Of a stretch of DNA of 43,932 nucleotides, positions 32,123-40,779 are shown one piece after another. Source of the DNA: Thermoanaerobaculia bacterium (GTDB taxonomy: Bacteria > Acidobacteriota > Thermoanaerobaculia > Multivoradales > J023); NCBI GenBank assembly GCA_028066595.1, contig JALCBJ010000005.1, positions 1 through 43,932 of the forward strand. The letters run 5' to 3'. Position 1 is the stretch's first letter. Every line of letters starts with the position of its first letter. The notes beneath the pieces were generated by a model that saw nothing but the letters and a program-made list of their open reading frames with translations, was not told the DNA's origin and ran no database searches. The translations under genes were made by a program, and so were the position numbers.

Positions 32123-33136
32123 TCAGGACGAGGGCGGACGCAGAACGCCGTCTGAGGGTGAGCCGTAGAGACCGGTTTGCTCCAGGACCAGGCGCCATAG
32201 CTCCTCCCGATCCTCCTCCGATTCGCGGGTTCCCGGTAGCGGGTATTGAGGAGCCGGCTCGCGGTCGAAGAAAAAGGACTCCTCTTCAGCGTGTCGTGTG
32301 GCTGCCGCCGAGGCCGCCAGCCACACGACGGTGTCGGCACCTTGCCGTGGCGTGCGCAGCCGATTCTTGGTGAATCTCCAGAATCGGGGAAGCGAATCGC
32401 GAACGGCCGGCGTGTCGGCCCAGCCCGGGTGCATGCTGCGCACGAAGACATCGGTTCCTGCCAGCTCCCTGTTCCAGCGATCGGCGAGAATCACCTGAGC
32501 TCGTTTGGTCTGAGCGTAGGCCTCGACGCCATCGTAGTCCTTCGATTCCCAGCCGATGTCCGAAAGATCGAGTCGCTGCGTATACATGCCCCCCGAAGAC
32601 ACCCAGATCAACCGCGACTCGCCTTTCTGCTCGGCTGCCGCGCGCAGGTTCGGCGTCAGCAGCCAAGAAAGCAGGAAGGGGCCCGCTACGTGGGTTGCCC
32701 AGGCGAGCTCGAGGCCGTCCTCGGTGAGCACGCGTTCGTTCGACAGGACACCTGCGTTGTGCACGAGCACGTCGATCGGCGCGTCGCCGATTCGCGCGAC
32801 CAGCTCGCGGATCGACTCGAAGCTGGATACGTCAACGAGATGCAGCCGGAGCATGTCGTTTTCCGTGGCCAACAAGAGGTCGTCCAAGGCCTCTTCGCCA
32901 CGTAGCTGGCTGCGGCAGAGAAGCCATACTTCGGCCCCAAGCTCGGCCAGTTGTAGCGCGGTAGAACGCCCGATACCGGAGTTGGCCCCGGTCACCAGGC
33001 AGCGCCGGCCGCCGAGGTCCAGATCCAAGTCCAACGGATCGAAGGCAGCGGAGTGGCGTTCGAAGCCGCTGCGATCGAAGGAAAAGAAGACGGAAGCGTC
33101 GAGTGCCCGATCGGTGAGTTGGCGGAGAAGTCCCAT
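32123..33136 (-). CDS. short-chain dehydrogenase/reductase, DHRS12-like
   Basis: 337 residues from the ATG at 33136 (a TTG at 33169 would add 11). The N-terminal ~45 residues (GFERHSAAFDPLDL) precede a classical SDR fold: cofactor loop TGANSGIG, HNAGVL, catalytic Ser in WVSSGGMYTQRL, and Tyr/Lys in YAQTK, followed by MHPGWADTPAV. The N-terminal extension and the STALQLAELGAEVWLLCR region resemble the DHRS12 subgroup, whose substrate is not established. A C-terminal ~50-residue tail is acidic. Convergent with the CBS gene across the hairpin region. Cytoplasmic NAD(P)-dependent oxidoreductase by inference. Confidence 0.93.
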   Translation of the reverse strand: MGLLRQLTDRALDASVFFSFDRSGFERHSAAFDPLDLDLDLGGRRCLVTGANSGIGRSTALQLAELGAEVWLLCRSQLRGEEALDDLLLATENDMLRLHLVDVSSFESIRELVARIGDAPIDVLVHNAGVLSNERVLTEDGLELAWATHVAGPFLLSWLLTPNLRAAAEQKGESRLIWVSSGGMYTQRLDLSDIGWESKDYDGVEAYAQTKRAQVILADRWNRELAGTDVFVRSMHPGWADTPAVRDSLPRFWRFTKNRLRTPRQGADTVVWLAASAAATRHAEEESFFFDREPAPQYPLPGTRESEEDREELWRLVLEQTGLYGSPSDGVLRPPSS

Positions 33137-33222
33137 GGTCCGAAGGAGTCGTTCGCTGGAGAGATTCAATGGGGGGACGGAGCTATTCTCTCATCGTCCC
33201 GCCTCTCGAGCACCACCGGCTT

Positions 33223-33299
33223 GTTTGAGGAGGAGCAACGCCGGCAGGGCGACGAAGAACAGCCCAGGGGTCGCCGAACTTTGCAAGCAGGACACTATA
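33223..33299 (-). repeat. half copy of the MITE-like element, copy B
   Basis: Matches the reverse complement of 6020-6097. A 37-base stretch (33223-33259) is identical, and the rest is about 80-90% similar to the terminal AAACAGGACACTAGG-type end. The mirrored second half of the element is missing. The outer tip (minus strand TAGTGTCCTG) begins within the stop codon of the RlmL-like gene, so the repeat supplies that gene's TAG. Confidence 0.8.
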
Positions 33300-34476
33300 G
33301 ATGGAAGACGAGGATCCTCGCGTCCAGCGGACCGTTCTTGACGCGATGGTCACGGGCGGGCCGTTTCCCGAGCGCGGAGTCCAGGGTTTCGGGCAGGTCG
33401 CGTCCTGCCAGGATCACCGCGCGCCATCCGGCATATCGCTCGCGCAGGAACCGGCCGAGTCGAATGCCAAAGGGGTCGGGTGCGCTCTGACCCGTGCCCT
33501 TGCCCGTCACCCGTTCGCCATAGGGCGGATTGATCAGCAGAAGACCCGAGTCAGCCGGTGGACGGGTCTGAAAGAAATCGAACGTCCGCAGCTCGATGCG
33601 TGCTTCGACTCCTGCTGCCGTCAAGTTCGCCTCGGCGGCCTGCAGAGCCCGTGGGTCGACGTCTCCTCCGAGGATCGCTGCGTTTGCGGCGGGTGCCGGG
33701 ATCGGTTCGTCGAGGATCTCCTGAAACGCAGCGACGTCGAACGTTGGCAGGTTCTGGAACTGGAAGCGCTTGCGTAGGGTAGCCGGCGGCGTCCCCGATG
33801 CCCACCAAGCAGCTTCCACGAGTAGCGTGCCGGAACCACACATCGGGTCGTAGATCGGGCCGTCACCCTGCCAGTCCGCTGCCAGCACGCAGGCCGCGGC
33901 AAGTTGTTCGCGGACGGGCGCCGGCACGGTCTGCTGCCGGTATCCCCGGTGGTCCAGTGACTCCCCCGAGGTGTCGAGCAACAGCGTCGCCTGATTCTTG
34001 TAGAGCCGAGCTCGCAGCGGCAGGTCGGGTCGATCGCGATCGATGGACGATCGGCGGCCGTGCCGGTCACGCTGTCCGTCGACCAGACCGTCCTTGACCC
34101 GCATGGCCAGCCAGCGCGTGTCGGTGACTTTCGACGCGGAGGAGGTGGCGTGGATGGAGAACGTACGTTCCGGCGAGAAGAGTCGCCCCACCTCGAGTCC
34201 ACCCAGATCTCTGCGCCGACGGATCAGATTGCGAGCGCCGGCGTGTAGCGCGTCGCCATCATGACCGTTCCAAGTACCCAGCTCCAACAGAATGCGATTC
34301 GCTGTACGTAGGCGCCAGTTGGCTCGCCAGCAATCTCGCCAGCTACCGCGAAACGACACGCCACCCGGGTGAATGTCGGTGTTCTCGATGCCGAGCTGCC
34401 GCAACTCTCGCGCGACGAAACGTTCGAGGCCGAGCGCGCAGGTGGCCACCAGAGGCAGGCTTGGCGAGATCGTCAT
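33295..34476 (-). CDS. THUMP-domain RNA guanine N2-methyltransferase (RlmL-type)
   Basis: 393 residues from the ATG at 34476. N-terminal part at about 5-165 (ATCALGLERFVARELRQLGI, then WRANWRLRTANRILLELG) matches the ferredoxin-like/THUMP arrangement of RlmL and related enzymes. The C-terminal SAM-dependent domain has DPMCGSGTLLVEAA (210-223) for cofactor binding and the catalytic NPPYGER (316-322), typical of N2-guanine methylation, as for 23S rRNA G2445. It corresponds to the first half of the E. coli RlmKL fusion. The stop codon lies in the tip of a dispersed repeat, but the terminal ARILVFHL looks like a natural end. Confidence 0.93.
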   Translation of the reverse strand: MTISPSLPLVATCALGLERFVARELRQLGIENTDIHPGGVSFRGSWRDCWRANWRLRTANRILLELGTWNGHDGDALHAGARNLIRRRRDLGGLEVGRLFSPERTFSIHATSSASKVTDTRWLAMRVKDGLVDGQRDRHGRRSSIDRDRPDLPLRARLYKNQATLLLDTSGESLDHRGYRQQTVPAPVREQLAAACVLAADWQGDGPIYDPMCGSGTLLVEAAWWASGTPPATLRKRFQFQNLPTFDVAAFQEILDEPIPAPAANAAILGGDVDPRALQAAEANLTAAGVEARIELRTFDFFQTRPPADSGLLLINPPYGERVTGKGTGQSAPDPFGIRLGRFLRERYAGWRAVILAGRDLPETLDSALGKRPARDHRVKNGPLDARILVFHL

Positions 34477-34581
34477 CGGCCGATCGTACGCGAAGTGAGA
34501 GATATGTTGTAAAAGCATGGATTGCATGCTAACTTCCACTCGACCTGCGAAGTGAATCGCTCTGTAGAACCGGAGGACTGG

Positions 34582-36561
34582 ATGGAACCCTTCACGCGCC
34601 TGCTGCTCGTCCGTGTCTGTAGCCTCGTTTTCCTCGGCATGTTTGGGCTTTCCTTTCCCGTGTCTGCGTTCTTTTCGACGGAACCAGACTTCGTTGGCGG
34701 CGATGAGCCTTTCCGGCTGGTCGTGTCGTTCGTGGGCTCGTATCTCGAACCCGAGGGAGGTTTCGAGCCCACAGTCGAGGTCGACGGGCAAGAGATCGTC
34801 GTGCGTATTCAGCTTCTGGGCTTCATCGGCGACCCTCCGGGATCTTTCGTCTTCACCACCGACGTAGATCCTCTGCCCGAGGGTGAGTACACGGTGCGGG
34901 TCGAGGCCGAGCTCGACGGGGAGATGCTCGTGCTCGTCGAACAGCCGCTGACGATCGGTGGCTCCTATGTCTCGATGTCGATCGAGCCGGAGTTCGCCGT
35001 CGCTGGAGAGCCGTTCGAGCTGACGATTCGTGGCTCCGCACCTGCAGCCTGTTCGGATGAGGAGCCGTATGTCCAGGACGGTGTCCTCGTGGTGCCCCTC
35101 TATCTCGACTGCAGCGTCGTGACGCCTCCTCCTTTTCCGACGCCTTTCGAGTTCGTTACCCCGCCCCTGACCTTGGAGGAGGGGGTCTATCCGATCGTCG
35201 TCAGTGACCCTCGCTTCCCGTTTCTCATTGCCTATGCGCGGGGAGAGATCGAAGTGGTACCGCAGCCGGTGAGACTCCATGGTGGTCTCTTCGAGGTGAC
35301 AGCGGGCTGGCAGGACTTCGAAGGCCAGAGTGGTGACGGCAGGCCGGTGCGTCCGCCATCGGACGACTCGGCGCTGTTCTGGTTCTTCGGCCCGGACAAC
35401 TGGGAGCTGATGGTCAAAGTGCTCGACGCTTGTGAGATCAATGGCAAGTACTGGGTTCTGGGCGCCGCTTCGACCACGGTGGAGTACGACGTCCGGATCA
35501 CCGGTCCGGGCGCACAGGTCTGGACGTTCTCGAACCCGCTGGGAGAGCCGTCCGAGGCCTTCGCCGATGTAGATGCTTTCGATTGCGTCGAGGTAGAACC
35601 TCCTTCCGACCCGGAACCACCCCAGGACCTGTCGCCGGACAACCTGTTTCACCTGGTCACGGTCGAGCCTGGACAGGCTGTTCCCCACTTACCGGTTCGG
35701 GCGGTGATTCGCGGCACCACTGCGTGCTGTGGAAAGCCCGGACTCGAGCGAATCGAGCGCATCGGTCGCACGATCCGTGTCCACCTCGAATTCGCCGAGG
35801 GTGGCATCCTGGCATTCAGCTCCTACCAGCTGTCGGCCGATCTGGGCTTCCTCGACGAAGGAAGTTGGGACCTACAGTTCGTGGGCAGTCCGAGTGGACA
35901 GGGAATGGTGGAGCTGGCGCGGACCACGATCGAGGTGACCGACGATGTCGAGACACGGACCGCGCCGCAACTGGCCTTGAGCGACGAAGCGGTGCATCTT
36001 TTCGTGAAGGGTGTCGGGACGTGCCCTTCGCTCGAGCTGGATGAGATCGTAGGCCGACGGATCAAGACATTGTGGAGCCCAGGAGGTTGTCTGTCGCCAC
36101 CGGGGATCCACGAGCTTTCACTGGATCTCGGAAGGCTCGGCGCAGGGACCTACGAGGTCGAGGTTCGCGACTACGAGCGCCGCTTGATCGGAGGCCGACT
36201 GCTCGAGGTGCTGAACGCTCCGGTGACCGTCCGGGAAGGGCGCTTCGCTCTCGACGTGGCTTGGAAAGACTTCGAAGGCGGGGAAGGGCGCGGTCGGCTC
36301 GTGAACCCGGTCTCGGACGATTCGGCTTTGTTTTGGTTCTTTGGCCCCGACAACTGGGAGCTGATGGTGAAGGTGCTCGATGGCTGCGACATCAACGGCC
36401 ACTACTGGGTTTTTGGTGCCGCATCGTCTACTGTGGAGTATGAGGTGTCCATCGCCGATACCGAGCACGGAGGTGAATGGAGTTTCCACAACGCTCTCGG
36501 CACCGCCTCACCTGCGTTCGCCGATGTCGAAGCCTTTTCCTGCCTAGGAGTCGAGCCGTGA
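34582..36561 (+). CDS. secreted two-module protein with duplicated WFF domain
   Basis: 659 residues. The ATG at 34582 has CGGAGG at ideal spacing. The signal peptide covers about 1-29 (LVFLGMFGLSFPVSA). The protein is an internal duplication: beta-sandwich-like stretches at about 32-225 and 345-540, each followed by one copy of a ~105-residue domain at 232-336 and 548-655. The domain is marked by a tryptophan-containing opening (GWQDFEG, AWKDFEG), the invariant SALFWFFGPDNWELMVKVLD, a C-[DE]-[IL]-N motif, WV.GAA and a closing FADV[DE]AF.C. I have seen this domain type in many Acidobacteriota secreted proteins; I know no function or domain name. Its stop overlaps the start of the paralogous next gene. 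Confidence 0.87.
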   Translation: MEPFTRLLLVRVCSLVFLGMFGLSFPVSAFFSTEPDFVGGDEPFRLVVSFVGSYLEPEGGFEPTVEVDGQEIVVRIQLLGFIGDPPGSFVFTTDVDPLPEGEYTVRVEAELDGEMLVLVEQPLTIGGSYVSMSIEPEFAVAGEPFELTIRGSAPAACSDEEPYVQDGVLVVPLYLDCSVVTPPPFPTPFEFVTPPLTLEEGVYPIVVSDPRFPFLIAYARGEIEVVPQPVRLHGGLFEVTAGWQDFEGQSGDGRPVRPPSDDSALFWFFGPDNWELMVKVLDACEINGKYWVLGAASTTVEYDVRITGPGAQVWTFSNPLGEPSEAFADVDAFDCVEVEPPSDPEPPQDLSPDNLFHLVTVEPGQAVPHLPVRAVIRGTTACCGKPGLERIERIGRTIRVHLEFAEGGILAFSSYQLSADLGFLDEGSWDLQFVGSPSGQGMVELARTTIEVTDDVETRTAPQLALSDEAVHLFVKGVGTCPSLELDEIVGRRIKTLWSPGGCLSPPGIHELSLDLGRLGAGTYEVEVRDYERRLIGGRLLEVLNAPVTVREGRFALDVAWKDFEGGEGRGRLVNPVSDDSALFWFFGPDNWELMVKVLDGCDINGHYWVFGAASSTVEYEVSIADTEHGGEWSFHNALGTASPAFADVEAFSCLGVEP

Positions 36562-38576
36562 GCCGTCGCTCCTTCCGTTTCGCTGCGGTGATCCTGACGC
36601 TCCTCGCATTGTTTTGGCAGCCGGCGGCCGTCGCGCAGGGCTTCTTTGTTCGACCCTTGGCCGAGCCGTTGGCGGACCAGCCGTTCGAGATCTTCTTCGC
36701 CGGTGTCTGGATCCTCTATACCGTCCCGTCCACCCCCGACCCCGAGGTACGGGTCGATGGTGAGCACATCGATGTGAAGATCGTCGCTGGTGTGCCTCCC
36801 ATCCTGCCACCGGCCAGCTACTACACCTTCGGCGCGCAGGTCGAGGGGCTACCTGCTGGTGACTACACCGTTCGTTTGTTCACCGACGACGGTTCGATGC
36901 CGACCCTCAGCTATCCCGTCACGGTTCGTCAGCCCCGTCTGGATGTCGAAGTCCTGGATTCACACCGGCTGGAGGGTGAGTCGGCCCGCCTGGCGATTCG
37001 TGGCCTGACTCGTTGTCCTGCTTGGCCCGAGGGGCCCGTAGTCGACGGCGACATCATCTACTTGCCGGAGGCCCTCGACTGCGTTGCCGACCCGCCGCAG
37101 CCCTTCACGCGGATCTTCACGACTCCACCCCTCGAAGCGGGCGAGTACACCGTTTACGCCGTGGAAGCGGATCCAGAAGGCAGCTATTCCCCGGACGACG
37201 CCATCGGGTTCGGCAGCTTGAAGGTGGATCCCAGACCGGCGTTGTGGGATGGGCGTTTCGGGGTCGACGTGGCTTGGCACGACTTCGAGGGCGGTGCGGG
37301 ATCCGGCCGACCTGTCGCTGCGCCAAGCGAGCAGTCGGCGCTGTTTTGGTTCTTCGGTCCCACGAACTGGGAGCTCATGGTCAAGGTTCTCGATGGTTGC
37401 GAGATCAACGATCACTACTGGGTCCTGACCGCCGCCTCGACGAACGTCGCGTACGACCTTGCGATCGAAGATACCGTCGGCAGATCTGAGTGGTCGTTCG
37501 CCAACCCATTGGGCACCAAGTCGCCGGCACAGGTCGACATCGAGGCCTTTCCTTGTGGTGGAGAGGCAGCACCTCCGTCGGAACCGAGCGGCTCACCACG
37601 CGAAACCGTGCAGGAGACCTCGTCCGGATTTCCCTGGCTCGGTCCGAGAGTGTTCGAGCCGGCATTCCCCGACGACACTCGGCCGACGACCCTCCACCTG
37701 GTCGGGACGTGGCCTACAGGCGAGAAACCGACCCCGGCGGTCGACTCGATCCATGTCGACGCCGAGAGCCAGACGATCGAGGTGGCGCTCAGCGGTCCTG
37801 TTCCAAACTGCGGGATCATCCCGCCGTGTTTCCCCGGGCCCGACTATGCGTTCTCGGTGGATCTCGGAATCCTCGCGGCCGGCGACTGGGATCTCGAAGT
37901 GGTCTACGCGTCTTCGGATGGTCCGGTTCCGATTTCGGATAGCCGGTTCTTCGTTTGGTCGGGCTACGAAATCGTGGCTCCCGACCATCCCGTTACCGAT
38001 CTCGAGCCGGTCGATCTGTTGGTCCGCGGAGTCGCTTCGTGTCCGTCGGTCGAAGTCGAGTCCATCGGCGACGGAGAGATCGACCTTCGAGTGGAGATGT
38101 GTCCGATCGGAGTCCCTCCTTCGCCCGAGGAGTTCGAGATCCCGGTATCGCTCGATCTCGATCCGGGCACCTATCGGGTTCAGCTGCGACCGCCGTTCAG
38201 CGAGGACGTGGCGTTCGAGACACAGATCGACGTCGTCGGCGTGCCGGTGCCGTTGGGGCCGTCTGGTCGCTACCTGGCCTCGGTGACGTGGACAGACTTC
38301 GAGGATCGCCAAGGTCTCGGCCTACCCGCCACATTGCCATCCGAAGATTCGGCGCTGTTCTGGTTCTTCGGCCCTCGGAACTGGGAGCTGATGCTCAAGG
38401 TACTCGACGCCTGCGACCTCAATGGTCACGTCTGGGTGTTCGGCGCCGCGACGACCACGGTGGCCTACGAATTGCGCATCGTCGATTCGGTGACCGGTGC
38501 GGAATGGATCTACGAGAATCCATTGGGCGAGGCCTCCGACGCGATCACCGACGTAGAGGCCTTTGTCTGCGACTAG
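36558..38576 (+). CDS. secreted paralogue with two further WFF domains
   Basis: 672 residues. GTG start at 36558 overlaps the upstream TGA (GTGA). Signal peptide about 1-27 (ILTLLALFWQPAAVAQG). It has the same architecture as the preceding protein: beta-rich arms at about 30-225 and 345-560 and the repeated domain at about 229-334 and 566-672, each with SALFWFFGP.NWELM.KVLD. Cysteine pairs recur at matching positions (one before and one at the end of each domain), suggesting disulfides outside the cytoplasm. The tandem paralogy implies gene duplication. No membrane anchor is visible, so the products are probably secreted or periplasmic. Function unknown. Confidence 0.87.
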   Translation: MSRRSFRFAAVILTLLALFWQPAAVAQGFFVRPLAEPLADQPFEIFFAGVWILYTVPSTPDPEVRVDGEHIDVKIVAGVPPILPPASYYTFGAQVEGLPAGDYTVRLFTDDGSMPTLSYPVTVRQPRLDVEVLDSHRLEGESARLAIRGLTRCPAWPEGPVVDGDIIYLPEALDCVADPPQPFTRIFTTPPLEAGEYTVYAVEADPEGSYSPDDAIGFGSLKVDPRPALWDGRFGVDVAWHDFEGGAGSGRPVAAPSEQSALFWFFGPTNWELMVKVLDGCEINDHYWVLTAASTNVAYDLAIEDTVGRSEWSFANPLGTKSPAQVDIEAFPCGGEAAPPSEPSGSPRETVQETSSGFPWLGPRVFEPAFPDDTRPTTLHLVGTWPTGEKPTPAVDSIHVDAESQTIEVALSGPVPNCGIIPPCFPGPDYAFSVDLGILAAGDWDLEVVYASSDGPVPISDSRFFVWSGYEIVAPDHPVTDLEPVDLLVRGVASCPSVEVESIGDGEIDLRVEMCPIGVPPSPEEFEIPVSLDLDPGTYRVQLRPPFSEDVAFETQIDVVGVPVPLGPSGRYLASVTWTDFEDRQGLGLPATLPSEDSALFWFFGPRNWELMLKVLDACDLNGHVWVFGAATTTVAYELRIVDSVTGAEWIYENPLGEASDAITDVEAFVCD

Positions 38577-38765
38577 CCGGCACGCAACGTCGGGCAAGCC
38601 GTTGCGAGTGTTGGGCTCGCGGCTGGGGGAGCTTCGGTCGGTCAGAGCTTGCCGGAATGGTGAAGGCAGGTGAATCTTCGCTGCGGACCGTTCTCGGGAA
38701 GCAGTCAGGGCATATGGGTTGCTCAGGCTAAGATCAGCGCTTCACCCAAGCTGTTCGGAGGCCCG

Positions 38766-40475
38766 ATGCGACATTTGATTTGGCTGCTGCCCCTGTTCCC
38801 GCTTCTATTTGGTTGGATCCTTCCGGCAGCCTCGACGGCAGAGTCGGAAACGGCGGCAGCTGCTGCCGAGACCACGGACTCGGGTGGAGACGAAACCGAA
38901 GCCGAGGAGGCCGAATCCATCGCTCCGGCGCCGCCTCGCGCGGAAGGCGAGGGACCCTACGATCAGCTGATCCTGCGTGGTGCGATTCTGATCGACGGTA
39001 CCGGATCCCCACCGATCGGCCCGGTGGACATCGTGGTGGAGCAGAACCGCATCGCCAAGATCGAAGTGGTGGGTTACCCGGGCGTGCCCGTCGACGAGGA
39101 GAGGCGTCCGGAGCTCGCCGGTGGCGGACGGGAGATCGACCTCTCGGGTCACTATGTGCTCCCGGGGTTCGTCGATCTTCACGGTCACATTGGTGGAACC
39201 AGCCAAGGGACCCCGGCGGAATACGTCTTCAAGTTGTGGATGGGTCACGGCATTACGACGGTTCGTGACCCGGGCTGTGGCAACGGCGTCGACTTCTGCA
39301 CGAAACACCGCGCGAGGTCGGCGCGCAACGAGATCACAGCGCCTCGAATCCATGCCTGGATCTTTTTCGGGTCGGATCGTGACAAGCCCTTCACCGCGCC
39401 TCAGCAGGCCCGGGACTGGGTAGCGGAGATGGAGGAACGCGGCGTCGATGGCTTCAAATTCTTCGGCTACCGGCCCGACATCATGCGGGCTGCCGTGGCA
39501 GAGGCGACCGCGCGTGGGCTGGGCACCGCTTGTCACCACGCTCAGCTCGACGTGGCCAGGGTCAACGTGCTCGACACCTCGTCGTGGGGTCTCACCACGA
39601 TGGAGCACTGGTATGGACTACCCGAGGCTCTGTTCACCGATCGCACGGTGCAGGACTACCCACTGGACTACAACTACCAGAACGAGCAACACCGTTTCGG
39701 TCAGGCGGGTCGGCTTTGGGCCCAGGCTGCCGAACGTGGTAGCGACCGTTGGAACGAGGTGATCCAGATTCTTGTCAGGCGCGGCTTCACGCTCGATCCA
39801 ACTCTGAATATCTACGAAGCCAGCCGCGATCTCATGCGGGCGCGTCGGGCTGAATGGCATGACGAGTACACGCTGCCGTCGCTGTGGGACTTTTACCGCC
39901 CGAGCCGTAAGGCTCACGGGTCCTACTGGTTCGACTGGTCGACGGAAGACGAAGTGGCGTGGAAACAGAACTACCGAAAATGGATGGACTTTCTCGTCGA
40001 CTACAAGAATGCTGGCGGGCGTGTGACGGCGGGATCCGATTCCGGCTTCATCTACCAGTTGTACGGATTTGGATATATCCGCGAGCTGGAGTTGCTTCGG
40101 GAAGCCGGTTTCCACCCTTTGGAAGTCGTGCGCTCCGCAACCCTTTGGGGCGCGATGACGCTTGGCGCCGACGGCGAGATCGGCAGTGTCGAACCGGGCA
40201 AGCTGGCCGACTTGGTGATCGTCGAAGCCAACCCGCTGGCCAACCTCAAGGTGCTCTACGGCACCGGTGCGATCCGACTCGACGACGCCAATGTTCCGCG
40301 CCGGGTCGGCGGCGTGAAGTACACCGTCAAAGATGGCATCGTCTATGACGCGAAACAGCTTCTCGCCGACGTCCGCGAGATGGTGCGCGAGGCGAAGGAA
40401 GAGTCGGGCCGCGAGCTGGTGCAGCCCGGCATGCCAGGCGACGTACCCAACCTAAAGGCCGACGCAGGGTCCTAG
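38766..40475 (+). CDS. exported amidohydrolase-family protein
   Basis: 569 residues. The ATG at 38766 follows CGGAGG. Signal peptide about 1-25, then a low-complexity Ala/Glu/Thr linker to residue 62, then an amidohydrolase of the imidazolonepropionase-like group. Metal site: His139 and His141 in PGFVDLHGHIGG, a Lys in DGFKFFGY, His residues in GTACHHAQLD and TMEHWYGL, and Asp in TAGSDSGFIYQ. The C-terminal composite beta-sandwich closes with GSVEPGKLADLVIVEANPL. Close relatives include cyclic-peptide and aryldialkylphosphatase-like hydrolases. The substrate here cannot be told. A periplasmic or outer location is likely from the signal peptide. Confidence 0.92.
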   Translation: MRHLIWLLPLFPLLFGWILPAASTAESETAAAAAETTDSGGDETEAEEAESIAPAPPRAEGEGPYDQLILRGAILIDGTGSPPIGPVDIVVEQNRIAKIEVVGYPGVPVDEERRPELAGGGREIDLSGHYVLPGFVDLHGHIGGTSQGTPAEYVFKLWMGHGITTVRDPGCGNGVDFCTKHRARSARNEITAPRIHAWIFFGSDRDKPFTAPQQARDWVAEMEERGVDGFKFFGYRPDIMRAAVAEATARGLGTACHHAQLDVARVNVLDTSSWGLTTMEHWYGLPEALFTDRTVQDYPLDYNYQNEQHRFGQAGRLWAQAAERGSDRWNEVIQILVRRGFTLDPTLNIYEASRDLMRARRAEWHDEYTLPSLWDFYRPSRKAHGSYWFDWSTEDEVAWKQNYRKWMDFLVDYKNAGGRVTAGSDSGFIYQLYGFGYIRELELLREAGFHPLEVVRSATLWGAMTLGADGEIGSVEPGKLADLVIVEANPLANLKVLYGTGAIRLDDANVPRRVGGVKYTVKDGIVYDAKQLLADVREMVREAKEESGRELVQPGMPGDVPNLKADAGS

Positions 40476-40779
40476 CACCACGGTCTGCTAAGGCACCCCT
40501 GCCGCGGAGAGCGCCTGGGCCGGAATCGCTACTGACTCACGCTACCGGAGAATCGCTTGTGAGACCCGGATCCACTCGGTTACCGGCATCTAGCCGACCG
40601 TGTCGACCCACGCCGAAGGCGTGGCCCGTATCCACGAATGGCGGCCGCGGGGGCGACTCCCGTCTTCGCCCGGCCGGATCATGCCGATGGTAGAATCCGA
40701 CCTCCGACATCCCGAGGGCGACGTTTCGACGCCCCTTCCGTAGCACCCACCGAAAGACTCGTTCCGTAACGAGGACAAC
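40476..40779. other. intergenic region upstream of tyrS
   Basis: No coding frame. A perfect 7-bp hairpin, CCACGCC-GAA-GGCGTGG, lies at 40608-40624 without a T-run. I looked for a T-box leader ahead of tyrS and did not recognise one. The tyrS ribosome site GAGG is at its right edge. Confidence 0.45.

Noticed and set aside
40476..40779. T-box leader upstream of tyrS
   Set aside because: I found no specifier-loop architecture or antiterminator T-box sequence; only a single GC-rich hairpin.
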